DNA from: Streptomyces sp. SN-593
GTDB taxonomy: Bacteria > Actinomycetota > Actinomycetes > Streptomycetales > Streptomycetaceae
Length of the DNA: 64,000 bases
Reading direction: 5' to 3'
Assembly (NCBI RefSeq): GCF_016756395.1
Contig: NZ_AP018365.1
Location: forward strand, 6,265,001 to 6,329,000
Shown here piece by piece: positions 35,480-45,435 of the stretch (its first letter is position 1; each line of letters begins with the position of its first letter). The position numbers and the translations under genes are program-made. The notes below the pieces were generated by a model, which ran no database searches, was not told where the DNA came from, and saw only the letters and a list, made by a program, of their open reading frames with translations.

Positions 35480-37197
35480 TGGGGTTCGCGCGCACCTGCT
35501 CGGTCGCCCTGGTCGGCGTGGAAGGCGTGGTGGTCGAGGTCCAGGCCGACCTGGAGCCGGGTGTCGCCGCCTTCGCGCTGGTCGGGCTGCCGGACAAGAG
35601 CCTGGTGGAGAGCCGCGACCGGGTCCGCGCGGCGATCGTCAACAGCGGGGAGACCTGGCCGCAGAAGAAGCTGACGGTGGGACTGAGCCCCGCGTCGGTG
35701 CCCAAGGGCGGCTCCGGCTTCGACCTGGCGGTGGCCTGTGCGGTGCTGGCCGCGGGCGGCCGCATCGCACCGAGCGCCATCGCGGACCTGATGATGATCG
35801 GCGAGCTGGGGCTCGACGGGCGGGTCCGCCCGGTGCGCGGCGTGCTGCCGGCCGTGCTCGCCGCGGCCGACGCGGGATACCGGCAGGTGGTGGTGCCCGA
35901 GCGCACCACATCGGAGGCGGCGCTCGTGCCCGGTGTGTCGGTGCTGGGCGTGCGCAGCCTGCGTCAGTTGGTCGCGGTGCTCAACGACGAGGTGGTGCCC
36001 GAGGAGCCGGAGGAGGACACCGCGGCCGGCCGGGAGCGGCCCGACCCGATGCTGGCGGGGCTGGCGGTGCCCGGCGCGGGCGGCGGGCTGCGCGGCGGAA
36101 GGGCCGGCGCGTTCGCGGGGACCGGGTTCGGCGGCGCGGGGTTCGGCGGCTCCGGCTTCGCCGGGGGCGAGGGCGCCGGCGAAGCGGGCGGCGGCCCGCA
36201 CTGCCCCGACCTGGCCGACGTCGCCGGCCAGCGGGCGGCCCGGCTCGCTCTGGAGGTCGCCGCGGCCGGGGGCCACCACCTGTACCTGCACGGTCCGCCG
36301 GGCGCGGGCAAGACGATGCTCGCCGAGCGGCTCCCGGGCATCCTGCCGCCGCTCACCCGCCAGGAGTCGCTGGAGGTCACCGCGGTCCACTCGGTCGCCG
36401 GCATCCTCCCGACCGGCCGCCCCCTGGTCGACACCCCGCCCTACTGCGCGCCGCACCATTCGGCGACCATGCCCGCGCTGGTCGGCGGCGGCAGCGGACT
36501 GCCGCGGCCGGGCGCGGTCTCGCTCGCCCACCGTGGAGTCCTCTTCCTCGACGAGGCACCGGAGTTCAGCTCCCAGTCGCTTGAGGCACTGCGCCAGCCG
36601 CTGGAGTCCGGCCACGTCATCGTGGCCCGGGCCGCCGGGGTGATACGGCTCCCGGCCCGCTTCATGCTGGTGCTGGCCGCGAACCCGTGCCCGTGCGGGC
36701 GGTACTCCGTGCTCGGCGGCGGCTGCGACTGCTCGCCGAGCGCGGTGCGGCGCTACCAGGCCCGGCTGTCCGGCCCGCTGCTGGACCGGGTGGACCTGCG
36801 GGTGGACGTCGAGCCGGTCGGTCGGGCCGAGCTGATGGGGCAGGCCGGTGAGGGTCCGACGGGGGAGCCGTCGGCCATGGTGGCCGCCCGGGTCGTCGCC
36901 GCCCGGGCCAGGGCCGCCGCCCGCTACCAGGACACCCCCTGGAAGCTGAACAGCGAGGTGCCGGGCCACGAACTGCGCACCCGCTGGCAGGTCGCGCCGG
37001 GTGCGCTCCGCGCGGTGGAGCGGGACATGGAGCGCGGCCTGCTCACCGCGCGCGGCCTGGACCGGGTGCTGCGCGTGGCCTGGACCCTCGCCGACCTCGC
37101 GGGCGCCGACCGGCCGAGTCCCGAACACGTTCTGCTGGCACTCCAGTTGCGCACCGGGGTGAACAGGGGGGTGCCGGTTGTGGCGGGAGCACGGTGA
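35479..37197 (+). CDS. comM: ComM/YifB family AAA+ (Mg-chelatase-like) helicase
   Basis: 572 residues. N-terminal Lon-protease-like domain with GLPDKSLVESRDRVRAAI, then a Gly-rich linker (residues about 195-235), then the AAA+ domain with Walker A GPPGAGKTML and FLDEAPEFS as Walker B, and a zinc-like CPCGRY...CDCS insert. ComM drives branch migration during natural transformation in other bacteria. The long Gly/Ala/Phe linker is an unusual extension. Overlaps yraN; its stop overlaps dprA. Confidence 0.92.
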   Translation: MGFARTCSVALVGVEGVVVEVQADLEPGVAAFALVGLPDKSLVESRDRVRAAIVNSGETWPQKKLTVGLSPASVPKGGSGFDLAVACAVLAAGGRIAPSAIADLMMIGELGLDGRVRPVRGVLPAVLAAADAGYRQVVVPERTTSEAALVPGVSVLGVRSLRQLVAVLNDEVVPEEPEEDTAAGRERPDPMLAGLAVPGAGGGLRGGRAGAFAGTGFGGAGFGGSGFAGGEGAGEAGGGPHCPDLADVAGQRAARLALEVAAAGGHHLYLHGPPGAGKTMLAERLPGILPPLTRQESLEVTAVHSVAGILPTGRPLVDTPPYCAPHHSATMPALVGGGSGLPRPGAVSLAHRGVLFLDEAPEFSSQSLEALRQPLESGHVIVARAAGVIRLPARFMLVLAANPCPCGRYSVLGGGCDCSPSAVRRYQARLSGPLLDRVDLRVDVEPVGRAELMGQAGEGPTGEPSAMVAARVVAARARAAARYQDTPWKLNSEVPGHELRTRWQVAPGALRAVERDMERGLLTARGLDRVLRVAWTLADLAGADRPSPEHVLLALQLRTGVNRGVPVVAGAR

Positions 37198-38504
37198 GGG
37201 CGGGGGAGGAGGGCGCCGGGGCGGGAGCAGGCCGGGCAGTGGGTGCGGTGCGCGGGCCGGCGGCCGGCGGGGGCTGGGAAGGGGGCAGGGACGAGGCCGA
37301 GGAGGAGCTGCGGGCGGCCTACGCCGAGGGCGGGCTGACGGGCGTCGTGGGGCCGGGCGCGGTGGTCGGGTGGCAGGAGCGGCTCGCCCGGGTCGCGCTG
37401 ACCCGGGTGGCCGACCCCGGGGACGAGGTGATGGGCCGAGCGGTGCGGGAGTTGGGTCCGCGGGCAGCGCTGCGTGCCGCACTGGGCGGGCGGCGGCTGC
37501 CGGGGGCGGGCGGACGGCGGACGGAGAGCTACGGCATCAGGGCCGCCCGGGCCGACCCGGTGGCGGACCTTGCCGCGGCGCACCGGGCCGGCGGCCGGTT
37601 CCTCTGCCCGGGCGACGGCGACTGGCCCGGCCAGCTCGACGACCTGGGGGAGGGGCGGCCGTACGGGCTGTGGGTGCGCGGGGCGCCCTCGCTGCGGCTG
37701 TGGGCCCTGCGGTCGGTCGCGGTGGTGGGTGCCCGGGCCTGCACGGACTACGGCCGGCACATGGCGGTGCGGCTGGGCGCGGGCCTCGCGGGCGCAGGCT
37801 GGACGGTGGTGTCCGGAGCGGCGTACGGCGTGGACGGCGCCGTGCACCGGGCCGTGCTGGAGGCGGGCGGCGCCACGGTCGGCGTGGTGGCCAGCGGCAT
37901 CGACGTGGCCTACCCGCGGGGGAACGCCGGACTGATCGGCGCGATCGCCGAGCGGGGGCTGCTGGTCGGGGAACTGCCGCCGGGAGACCATCCGACCCGG
38001 TCGAGGTTCGTGCTGCGCAACCGCGTCATCGCTGCACTGACCAGGGGCACGGTCGTGGTCGAGGCCCGGTACCGCAGCGGTTCCCTGATCACCGCGCGCC
38101 GGGCGGCCGAGCTGGGCCGGATCACCATGGGGGTGCCCGGGCCCTGTACCAGCTCCATGTCGGAAGGGGTGCACGAACTGCTGCGCGGCGGCGCGGCGAT
38201 GGTCACCGACGCGGCCGAAGTGGTCGAGTTGGTCGGGGAGATCGGCGCCGACCTCGCACCGGTGCGGCGCGGGCCGGTGCTGCCCCGGGACCTGCTGCGG
38301 CCGGACGCGGCACGGGTGTTGGAGGCGCTGCCGGGCCGCGGCGACGCGGCGGAGCAGGACATCGCCGACGCGCTCGGCAGGTCCACCGCCGACACGCTCG
38401 GACGGCTGCACGAGTTGCGGGCGCTCGGGTTCGTCGAACGGGAGTGCGGGCGCTGGCGGTTGGTCCGTACCGCGCGCGACGGACCGGGAGGTGGGCCAGG
38501 TTGA
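37194..38504 (+). CDS. dprA: DNA processing protein DprA/Smf
   Basis: 436 residues. The Rossmann core has VVGARACTDYGRHMA, SGAAYGVDGAVHRA and the FVLRNRVIAALTRGTVVVEA region; the C-terminal winged helix follows (DIADALGRSTADTLGRLHEL). DprA loads RecA on single-stranded DNA. The N-terminal 40 residues are a Gly/Ala-rich addition. GTG at 37194 overlaps the comM stop. yraN, comM and dprA form one coupled operon, although natural transformation is not known in Streptomyces. Confidence 0.92.
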   Translation: MRAGEEGAGAGAGRAVGAVRGPAAGGGWEGGRDEAEEELRAAYAEGGLTGVVGPGAVVGWQERLARVALTRVADPGDEVMGRAVRELGPRAALRAALGGRRLPGAGGRRTESYGIRAARADPVADLAAAHRAGGRFLCPGDGDWPGQLDDLGEGRPYGLWVRGAPSLRLWALRSVAVVGARACTDYGRHMAVRLGAGLAGAGWTVVSGAAYGVDGAVHRAVLEAGGATVGVVASGIDVAYPRGNAGLIGAIAERGLLVGELPPGDHPTRSRFVLRNRVIAALTRGTVVVEARYRSGSLITARRAAELGRITMGVPGPCTSSMSEGVHELLRGGAAMVTDAAEVVELVGEIGADLAPVRRGPVLPRDLLRPDAARVLEALPGRGDAAEQDIADALGRSTADTLGRLHELRALGFVERECGRWRLVRTARDGPGGGPG

Positions 38505-38783
38505 CGCGACCGACACCCCATCAGGTGACAGGGAACCTCGCTGACCTGCGGTGTTCGCAGGGCGGACGGTGAGGCGGCGGGAGGCGGCGCATGATTGCCC
38601 TCACGCCCCCACCTGGTCCGGTGCGCCCCCGCGCGCGCCGCCCGGACCGCCCGCACCCGTAGAGGAACGTATCTGCGCATGTCCCACACGGATGCCGTAG
38701 CAATCCGCGACACTATGGTCACGCTACGCTCGCGGAGGTTTGATCTCCCGCCCACGCCACGGCAGAACGGCTCACGACAACGT

Positions 38784-39620
38784 ATGCCCCAGCACACCCC
38801 CGGGTCCGAACCGGCGGCGGTGGCCACCGCCCGGGCCATCCCCCGGCCCGCCGCACCCACCTCGCTCGACGCGCTGTGGCGGACCTACAAGTCCACGGGG
38901 GACGCGCGGCTGCGGGAGCAGCTCATCCTGCACTACTCGCCGCTGGTCAAGTACGTGGCCGGCCGGGTCAGCGTCGGACTGCCCGCGAACGTGGAGCAGG
39001 CCGACTTCGTCTCCTCCGGCGTGTTCGGCCTGATCGACGCGATCGAGAAGTTCGACCCGGACCGCGCCATCAAGTTCGAGACCTACGCCATCACCCGCAT
39101 CCGCGGCGCCATGATCGACGAGCTGCGCGCGCTGGACTGGATCCCCCGATCGGTCCGGCAGAAGGCCCGCGCGGTCGAGCGGGCCTACGCCACGCTGGAG
39201 GCGAAGCTGCACCGCACCCCCAGCGAGCCCGAGGTCGCCGCCGAGATGGGCGTGGGCCTGGAGGAGCTGCACGGCGTGTTCAGCGCGCTCTCACTCGCCA
39301 ACGTGGTCGCCCTGGAGGAGCTGCTGCACGTCGGCGCCGAGAGCGGCGACCGGCTCAGCCTGGTCGACACCCTGGAGGACACCGGCGCGGACAACCCGTC
39401 CGACGTCGCCGAGGACCGCGAGCTGCGCAGGCTGCTCGCCCGCGCCGTCAACACCCTGCCCGAGCGGGAGAAGACCGTGGTCACCCTGTACTACTACGAG
39501 GGGCTCACACTCGCCGAGATCGGCCAGGTACTGGGCGTCACCGAGAGCCGCGTCAGCCAGATCCACACCAAGTCCGTGCTCCAACTCCGGGCGAAGCTGG
39601 CGGACATGGGGGCACGCTGA
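38784..39620 (+). CDS. whiG: Sporulation sigma factor WhiG
   Basis: FliA-like sigma factor that commits aerial hyphae to sporulation; it activates whiI and whiH and is held by RsiG with c-di-GMP. 278 residues. Region 2: [23 protein letters not shown] and [23 protein letters not shown]. Region 3 follows, then region 4 with [37 protein letters not shown] at 38784 (MPQHTPGSE) fits WhiG of S. coelicolor; the frame is open further upstream. 278 bp before it hold a promoter region. The gene position is the conserved one. Confidence 0.95.
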   Translation: MPQHTPGSEPAAVATARAIPRPAAPTSLDALWRTYKSTGDARLREQLILHYSPLVKYVAGRVSVGLPANVEQADFVSSGVFGLIDAIEKFDPDRAIKFETYAITRIRGAMIDELRALDWIPRSVRQKARAVERAYATLEAKLHRTPSEPEVAAEMGVGLEELHGVFSALSLANVVALEELLHVGAESGDRLSLVDTLEDTGADNPSDVAEDRELRRLLARAVNTLPEREKTVVTLYYYEGLTLAEIGQVLGVTESRVSQIHTKSVLQLRAKLADMGAR

Positions 39621-39631
39621 GCAGGACTGTC

Positions 39632-39637
39632 TACAGT
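39632..39637 (+). promoter_or_regulatory. -10 box for leaderless tetR gene after whiG
   Basis: TACAGT is followed after six bases by ATG at 39644. No Shine-Dalgarno exists in the 23-base gap after the whiG stop, so a separate leaderless promoter is likely. Confidence 0.5.
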
Positions 39638-39643
39638 GGGGTA

Positions 39644-40243
39644 ATGCCGAGAATTCGAGCGGCCTCGGTGGCCGAGCACCGGACGATGCAGCGCCGCGCC
39701 CTGCTGGACGCCGCCCGCACCCTGCTGACCGAGGGCGGCACCGACGCCCTCACCTTCCCCGCGCTCGCCGAGCGGACCGGGCTGGCCCGTTCCTCGGTCT
39801 ACGAGTACTTCCGCTCGCGGGCGGCCGTCGTGGAGGAGCTGTGCGCGGTCGACTTCCCGGTCTGGGCCGCGGAGGTCGAAGCCGCGATGCAGGCCGCCGA
39901 GAGCCCCGCGGACAAGATCGAGGCGTACGTCCGCAGCCAGCTCACCCTGGTCGGCGACCGCCGGCACCGCGCGGTGGTGGCGATCTCCGCGGGCGAGCTG
40001 GACGCCGGCGCCCGGGAGAAGATCCGCGCCGCGCACGGCGGCCTGGTCGCCATGGTGGTGGCCGCGCTGTCCTGTCTCGGGCACCCCGAGCCCCGGCTCA
40101 CCGCCATGCTGCTGCAGGGCGTGGTCGACGCGGCGGTCCGCCGGATCGAGCTGGGCGCCGCGGAACTGCCCGCGGAGATCGTCGAGGCGGCCGTCGCCAT
40201 GGCCCTGCACGGCGTCACCCGGTCGGCGGACGGCTCGGAATAG
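39644..40243 (+). CDS. TetR-family regulator
   Basis: 199 residues. The helix-turn-helix at about residues 20-62 includes LTFPALAERTGLARSSVYEYF. The C-terminal helical domain lacks strong matches. Expected to bind as a dimer upstream of itself or the F420 oxidoreductase gene. It follows whiG in the order common in Streptomyces. ATG at 39644 lies close to a -10 TACAGT. Confidence 0.85.
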   Translation: MPRIRAASVAEHRTMQRRALLDAARTLLTEGGTDALTFPALAERTGLARSSVYEYFRSRAAVVEELCAVDFPVWAAEVEAAMQAAESPADKIEAYVRSQLTLVGDRRHRAVVAISAGELDAGAREKIRAAHGGLVAMVVAALSCLGHPEPRLTAMLLQGVVDAAVRRIELGAAELPAEIVEAAVAMALHGVTRSADGSE

Positions 40244-40272
40244 CCCGTCCGCACCGTCCTGTTGGTGATGTC

Positions 40273-41157
40273 ATGACGACAGAAGCCTCAGGAGCAGCAC
40301 ACCAGCAGATCGGCCGGGTCGGGGTGTGGGACCACCGGCTGGCGCAGGAGGACGCCGAGTTCCAGGACGAGAACCGGGAGGCCGCCGCCGAACTCGACGC
40401 CCTCGGGTACGGCGCGATCTGGCTCGGCGGCTCGCCCCGGGTGGCCCGCGCGGTGCCGCTGCTGGCCGCGACCCGGCGCATCACCGTGGCGACCGGCATC
40501 CTCAGCGTCTGGAACCAGCCCGCGGCCGAGGTCGCCCAGGACGTCGCCGACCTGGAGCCCGGCGCCGCCGAGCGCTTCCTGCTCGGCCTCGGGGTCAGCC
40601 ACGCCCCGATCACCGAGGGGTACACCCGTCCGTACGCGAAGATGGTCGACTTCCTCGACGGCCTGGACTCCGCGCCCGTCCCGGTGCCGCCCGCCCGGCG
40701 GGTGCTGGCCGCCCTCGGTCCGCGGATGCTCGGGCTGTCCGCGGACCGCTCGGCCGGCGCGCACCCGTACCTGGTCACGGTCGAGCACGTCGCGCAGGCC
40801 CGCGCGGCCCTCGGCCCGGGCAGGCTGCTCGCGCCGGAGCTGGGCGTCGTCCTCGACCCCGACCTCGCCCGCGGCCGCGCGACGGCCCGCGCCGCCCTGT
40901 CCGGGTACCTCCGGCTCCCGAACTACGTCGACAACTGGCGCCGGCTCGGCTTCACCGAGGAGGACTTCGCGGACGGCGGCAGCGACGCGCTGCTGGAGGC
41001 CCTCTTCGCGATCGGCGACACGGCGGACGTGCGGACGCGGGTCGCCGCCTACCACGAGGCCGGCGCCGACCACGTGGCCATCCAGGCGCTGCGCTCCGAC
41101 GGCGCCCTTCCGCGGGAGGAATGGCGCCGCCTCGCCAGGGCGCTGCCGTTGAACTGA
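40273..41157 (+). CDS. LLM-class F420-dependent oxidoreductase (TIGR03620-like)
   Basis: 294 residues, luciferase-like monooxygenase fold with a short TIM-barrel. Motifs GYGAIWLGGSPR near residue 52, ITVATGILSVWNQ and the GLGVSHAPITEGYTRPYAKM segment suit F420-dependent members. Whether it acts on a xenobiotic or a metabolite is not visible. ATG at 40273 is the first start after the TetR gene (29-bp gap). The TetR regulator upstream may control it. Confidence 0.8.
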   Translation: MTTEASGAAHQQIGRVGVWDHRLAQEDAEFQDENREAAAELDALGYGAIWLGGSPRVARAVPLLAATRRITVATGILSVWNQPAAEVAQDVADLEPGAAERFLLGLGVSHAPITEGYTRPYAKMVDFLDGLDSAPVPVPPARRVLAALGPRMLGLSADRSAGAHPYLVTVEHVAQARAALGPGRLLAPELGVVLDPDLARGRATARAALSGYLRLPNYVDNWRRLGFTEEDFADGGSDALLEALFAIGDTADVRTRVAAYHEAGADHVAIQALRSDGALPREEWRRLARALPLN

Positions 41158-41358
41158 CCGGTTCCGGGCGGGCCGCCTCCGAAGGGGCCCGCCCGTTTAC
41201 CGGTGGTGCCCGCTCACCGGCGGTGCCCGCCTGCCGTTGGGGGCGCCCGCCCCCACCCGCGGGGCCCGCCCACCGCTGGTCGGCTCTTGCGCGGGCGGCT
41301 CTCCCGTCAGTCGGCCCAGCCGTCGGTCCGCCGTCGACCGGCCCACCCGTCCGTCCGC

Positions 41359-42120
41359 TCACCCCGCCGTCACCGTCCCGCCCTCCGGGAAGGGCACCCC
41401 CTCCACCGGCAGCAGCCGGGACGGTCCGGCCCGGCGCAGCGCCGGCGGCAGCAGGGTGAGCGGGTCGAGGTACACCTCGCCGCGCAGCAGCCCCCAGTGC
41501 ACGCAAGCCGCCGGGCAGTGCGGGGGTGCCCCCGCGGCCATCTCGCCGATCCGTTCCCCGGCGGCCACTCGCGTGCCCACCGCCACCGCGGGCCGCACCG
41601 GTTCGAAGGTGGTGCGCAGACCGCCGGGCAGCGCCACGACCACCACCGGCACCCCCGCGACCGGCCCGGCGAAGGCCACCTCGCCCGCGGCCGCGGCCCG
41701 CACCGCCGTCCCCGGCCGGGCCGGCAGATCGACCCCGCGGTGCCCGGCCGCCCATGGTGTCGCGGGCGGCTCGAACGCGCGCAGCACCAGCGGCCGTCCC
41801 CGCGCCCCCGGCCCCGTCACCGGCCAGCACCGCGCCGCGTCCCCGGGCGGTCCGGTACAGCCCGCCCGCACCGCCGGGCCGCCCCCGCCCGGCACACCCC
41901 CACCCGCCATGCCTCCCGGGGCACCGCCGCCCCGGTCCCCGAGCCGGTCCACCGCAGGGCTCGCGAGCAGGTCCACCGCCCGGTCCGCTCCCCGGACCCG
42001 CACCGCCGGGCCGCCCCCACCTCCCCGCGCGCGCCCGCCCTCGGTGCCCGCCGCCGCGCTCCCGCCCGCCGCCAGCACCGCCACCGCCACCACCGTCAAC
42101 CACGCCGCCGTGTACGCCAT
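41359..42120 (-). CDS. Secreted M23-type (LytM) peptidase
   Basis: 253 residues with a signal peptide (AAWLTVVAVAVLAAGGSAAA). A Gly-rich linker is followed by the M23 peptidase domain: GHRGVDLPARPGTAVRAAA with one His and Asp ligand, and CVHWGLLRGEVYLDPL with the HxH-type ligand near the end. Likely acts on peptidoglycan cross-links outside the cell. ATG at 42120 follows GGGGG. It is transcribed towards and convergent with the F420 gene, and divergent from rpsB. Confidence 0.85.
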   Translation of the reverse strand: MAYTAAWLTVVAVAVLAAGGSAAAGTEGGRARGGGGGPAVRVRGADRAVDLLASPAVDRLGDRGGGAPGGMAGGGVPGGGGPAVRAGCTGPPGDAARCWPVTGPGARGRPLVLRAFEPPATPWAAGHRGVDLPARPGTAVRAAAAGEVAFAGPVAGVPVVVVALPGGLRTTFEPVRPAVAVGTRVAAGERIGEMAAGAPPHCPAACVHWGLLRGEVYLDPLTLLPPALRRAGPSRLLPVEGVPFPEGGTVTAG

Positions 42121-42173
42121 GTCCCCCACGATGACGCACCGCACCCACCCCGCGATGATCTTGGTCCCGGTCC

Positions 42174-42182
42174 TGTGGACAA
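42174..42182 (-). promoter_or_regulatory. DnaA box (reverse)
   Basis: TGTGGACAA, i.e. TTGTCCACA on the minus strand, the Streptomyces form of the DnaA box, in the divergent region between the LytM peptidase gene and rpsB. Confidence 0.4.
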
Positions 42183-42214
42183 CTCGGGTGTCGCCCGCGG
42201 CTCCGGCGGTCCCG

Positions 42215-42220
42215 TACACT
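42215..42220 (+). promoter_or_regulatory. Likely rpsB -10 box
   Basis: TACACT lies about 170 bp before rpsB. No clear -35 is seen. A small palindrome CGACCCG/CGGGTCG (42230-42247) follows and could be part of an S2 leader. Confidence 0.4.
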
Positions 42221-42396
42221 TTCTCTGGCGACCCGGGTCACCGGGTCGACTTCGCACGCCCCGCCACCAACCCCGGACCTTGATGGTCACGGGCGGTGGC
42301 CGCGCCCCTCGGTCCCCTGTGGCACGGCGCGTCGGGACGTCAGGCGCGGCCACCGTCCGGCGGCCGCGGTAACCGAGTACCTCAAGGAGTACGGCC

Positions 42397-43323
42397 ATGG
42401 CCGTCGTCACGATGCGGGAGCTGCTGGAGAGCGGCGTCCACTTCGGGCACCAGACCCGCCGCTGGAACCCGAAGATGAAGCGCTTCATCTTCACCGAGCG
42501 CAACGGCATCTACATCATCGACCTGCTCCAGTCGCTGTCGTACATCGACCGCGCCTACGAGTTCGTCAAGGAGACCGTCGCGCACGGCGGCTCCATCATG
42601 TTCGTCGGCACCAAGAAGCAGGCGCAGGAGGCCATCGCCGAGCAGGCGTCCCGCGTCGGCATGCCCTACGTCAACCAGCGCTGGCTGGGCGGCATGCTCA
42701 CCAACTTCTCGACCGTCTACAAGCGCCTGCAGCGCCTGAAGGAGCTCGAGGAGATCGACTTCGCGGACGTGGCCGCCTCCGGCCTCACCAAGAAGGAACT
42801 GCTGGTCCTCTCCCGCGAGAAGGACAAGCTGGAGAAGACCCTCGGCGGTATCCGCGAGATGCAGAAGGTGCCCAGCGCCGTCTGGATCGTGGACACCAAG
42901 AAGGAGCACATCGCGGTCGGTGAGGCGCGCAAGCTCCGCATCCCGGTCGTCGCGATCCTCGACACCAACTGCGACCCCGACGAGGTCGACTACAAGATCC
43001 CGGGCAACGACGACGCGATCCGCTCCGTCACGCTGCTCACCCGCGTGATCGCCGACGCCGTCGCCGAGGGCCTCATCGCCCGCTCCGGCGCCGCCACCGG
43101 CGACAAGAAGGCCGAGGGCGTCGCCGAGCCGCTCGCCGAGTGGGAGCGCGACCTGCTCGAGGGCGAGAAGAAGGCCGACGCCGAGCCGGCCGACGCGGCC
43201 CCGGCCGAGGCGCCCGCCGCCGACGCCGCCCCCGCCGAGGAGGCCCCGGCCGACGCTGCTGCGGCCGAGGCCGCCGAGGAGAAGCCCGCGACCACCGAGG
43301 GCGACGCCGCCACCGGCGCCTGA
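42397..43323 (+). CDS. rpsB: 30S ribosomal protein S2
   Basis: S2, 308 residues. The core starts [32 protein letters not shown] and has [14 protein letters not shown] and [22 protein letters not shown]. The last 70 residues are an Ala/Glu/Pro-rich tail, common in actinobacteria. ATG at 42397 follows AAGGAG. Followed by an attenuator-like hairpin before tsf. Confidence 0.97.
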   Translation: MAVVTMRELLESGVHFGHQTRRWNPKMKRFIFTERNGIYIIDLLQSLSYIDRAYEFVKETVAHGGSIMFVGTKKQAQEAIAEQASRVGMPYVNQRWLGGMLTNFSTVYKRLQRLKELEEIDFADVAASGLTKKELLVLSREKDKLEKTLGGIREMQKVPSAVWIVDTKKEHIAVGEARKLRIPVVAILDTNCDPDEVDYKIPGNDDAIRSVTLLTRVIADAVAEGLIARSGAATGDKKAEGVAEPLAEWERDLLEGEKKADAEPADAAPAEAPAADAAPAEEAPADAAAAEAAEEKPATTEGDAATGA

Positions 43324-43368
43324 CCGCCCCGCGGACGCGAGCGTCCGGGAACAGCACCACGCGTGACG

Positions 43369-43395
43369 ACGGCGGGGGCCCAGCGCCCCCGCCGT
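43369..43395 (+). terminator. rpsB-tsf intergenic hairpin
   Basis: ACGGCGGGGGC (43369-43379) pairs with GCCCCCGCCGT (43385-43395) around a 5-base loop. It is 44 bp before tsf and may reduce tsf transcription relative to rpsB. A second small hairpin (GGACGC/GCGTCC) lies at 43333-43346. Confidence 0.65.
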
Positions 43396-43438
43396 TCACC
43401 CGTAGATACACCGACCATCCGGGAAGAGACTCACACCC

Positions 43439-44275
43439 ATGGCGAACTTCACCGCCGCCGACGTCAAGAAGCTCCGCGAGCTCACCGCCGCGGGCATGAT
43501 GGACTGCAAGAACGCCCTCACCGAGGCCGAAGGCGACCTGGACAAGGCCGTCGAGATCCTCCGCGTCAAGGGCCAGAAGGGCGTCACCAAGCGCGAGGGC
43601 CGCTCGGCCTCCAACGGTGCCGTCGTCTCCCTCATCGCCGCCGACAACTCCGAGGGCGTCCTCGTCGAGCTGAAGTGCGAGACCGACTTCGTCGCCAAGG
43701 GTGACAAGTTCGTCGCCGTCGCCGACGCGATCGCCGCCCACGTCACGGCCACCAAGCCGGCCGACCTCGCGGCGCTGCTCGGCTCCGAGATCAAGGACGG
43801 CCAGACCGTCCAGGCGTTCGTCGACGAGGCCAACGCCACCCTCGGCGAGAAGATCGTGCTGGACCGCTTCGCGCAGTTCACCGACGGCTACGTCGCCTCC
43901 TACCTGCACCGCACCAGCCCGGACCTGCCCCCGCAGGTCGGCGTGCTGGTCGAGCTGGACAAGGCCGACGCGCAGACCGCCAAGGACGTCGCGCAGCACA
44001 TCGCCGCCTTCGCCCCGAAGTTCCTCAGCCGCGACGAGATCGACGAGGAGACCGTGGCGAACGAGCGCCGGGTCGCCGAGGCCACCGCGCGCGAGGAGGG
44101 CAAGCCCGAGGCCGCCCTGCCGCGTATCGTCGAAGGACGGGTCAACGGCTTCTTCAAGGAGAACGTCGTCCTGGAGCAGGCGTTCGCCAAGGACGCCAAG
44201 AAGACCGTGCAGAAGGTGCTCGACGAGGCCGGTGTCACGCTGAAGCACTTCGCGCGCTTCCGCGTCGGCGTCTGA
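43439..44275 (+). CDS. tsf: Elongation factor Ts
   Basis: Nucleotide exchange factor for EF-Tu, 278 residues. The TDFV-like motif [10 protein letters not shown] near residue 80 and the N-terminal UBA-like helix ([18 protein letters not shown]) are diagnostic. ATG at 43439 has AAGAG before it. Followed by a 244-bp gap with an 18-bp stem-loop before pyrH. Confidence 0.97.
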   Translation: MANFTAADVKKLRELTAAGMMDCKNALTEAEGDLDKAVEILRVKGQKGVTKREGRSASNGAVVSLIAADNSEGVLVELKCETDFVAKGDKFVAVADAIAAHVTATKPADLAALLGSEIKDGQTVQAFVDEANATLGEKIVLDRFAQFTDGYVASYLHRTSPDLPPQVGVLVELDKADAQTAKDVAQHIAAFAPKFLSRDEIDEETVANERRVAEATAREEGKPEAALPRIVEGRVNGFFKENVVLEQAFAKDAKKTVQKVLDEAGVTLKHFARFRVGV

Positions 44276-44439
44276 CGTCCGCTCCATCGGCGCCCGCCGG
44301 TCCGGCCGCAGACACGGGTTCGGCCGCCGCGGGCTGCCATCCACGTCCGCACGGTCGCCCCGCGGCCGCGCGGTGCAAGACGGACGGTCCCGCTGGGGCC
44401 GTACGCGGCCGGTCGCCCGCCGGCCGGCCGCAGAGGTGA

Positions 44440-44512
44440 CGAGGAGGCCATTGCCGTAACGGGAACCGACAAGGACCCACGGCAATGGCCTCCTCGGTAC
44501 GTGCACGAGGAG
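44440..44512 (+). promoter_or_regulatory. Possible RNA switch in the pyrH leader
   Basis: Left arm CGAGGAGGCCATTGCCGT (44440-44457) pairs perfectly over 18 bp with 44479-44496. The 3' end of the right arm, CTCCTCG (44490-44496), can instead pair with CGAGGAG at 44506-44512, which is the pyrH Shine-Dalgarno sequence. The two folds exclude each other. Long fold: ribosome site free; short fold: hidden. No ligand is known. Confidence 0.6.
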
Positions 44513-44519
44513 ATCTCCC

Positions 44520-45329
44520 ATGGATGATGGTGCCGAAGGCGCCGGCAAGGCCCGCGACCACACCCACGACCACGGCGGACGCCGCCCCGAAGGCCGCGAC
44601 GGGACCACTCCGCGCCGCTACCTGCTCAAGCTCTCCGGCGAGGCGTTCGCCGGAGGTGGCGGTCTGGGCGTCGACCCCGACGTCGTGCACGCCATCGCCC
44701 GGGAGATCGCCGCGGTGGTCCGCGACGGCTACGAGATCGCGGTCGTGCTCGGCGGCGGCAACTTCTTCCGCGGCGCCGAACTCCAGCAGCGCGGCATGGA
44801 CCGGGCCCGCTCCGACTACATGGGCATGCTCGGCACCGTGATGAACTGCCTCGCCCTCCAGGACTTCCTGGAGAAGGAGGGCATCGAGACCCGGGTGCAG
44901 ACCGCCATCACCATGGGCCAGGTCGCCGAGCCGTACATCCCGCTGCGGGCCGTCCGGCACCTGGAGAAGGGCCGCGTGGTCATCTTCGGCGCGGGCATGG
45001 GCATGCCCTACTTCTCCACCGACACCACCGCCGCCCAGCGCGCACTGGAGATCGACGCGGTCGCGATGCTGATGGGCAAGAACGGGGTGGACGGGGTCTA
45101 CGACTCCGACCCCAAGCACAATCCGAACGCCGTCCGCTTCGACGCCCTGGAGTACGGCGAGCTGATCGCCCGCGACCTGCGGGTCGCCGACCTCACCGCG
45201 ATCACCCTCTGCCAGGACAACAAACTGCCCATCCTGGTCTTCGAACTGCTCGCCGAGGGCAACATCGCCCGCGCCGTCAAGGGTGAGAAGATCGGCACGC
45301 TGGTCAACGACCAGGGCACCAGGGCGTGA
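44520..45329 (+). CDS. pyrH: UMP kinase
   Basis: Hexameric UMP kinase of pyrimidine synthesis, 269 residues. An amino-acid-kinase fold with [24 protein letters not shown]-like [10 protein letters not shown] and GTLV near the end. The first 30 residues are a hydrophilic extension. ATG at 44520 follows GAGGAG by seven bases. The leader contains a candidate switch. It precedes frr by 106 bp. Confidence 0.96.
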   Translation: MDDGAEGAGKARDHTHDHGGRRPEGRDGTTPRRYLLKLSGEAFAGGGGLGVDPDVVHAIAREIAAVVRDGYEIAVVLGGGNFFRGAELQQRGMDRARSDYMGMLGTVMNCLALQDFLEKEGIETRVQTAITMGQVAEPYIPLRAVRHLEKGRVVIFGAGMGMPYFSTDTTAAQRALEIDAVAMLMGKNGVDGVYDSDPKHNPNAVRFDALEYGELIARDLRVADLTAITLCQDNKLPILVFELLAEGNIARAVKGEKIGTLVNDQGTRA

Positions 45330-45435
45330 CCGGCGCCGCCGGTATGGACAACAGGCTGCCCGGTCCGAGACCGTGCAGGAAGACGTGCGCAGGGGCCCCG
45401 ACCCGACGGCTCTGCCTTCTGAATACCAGGAGCAC

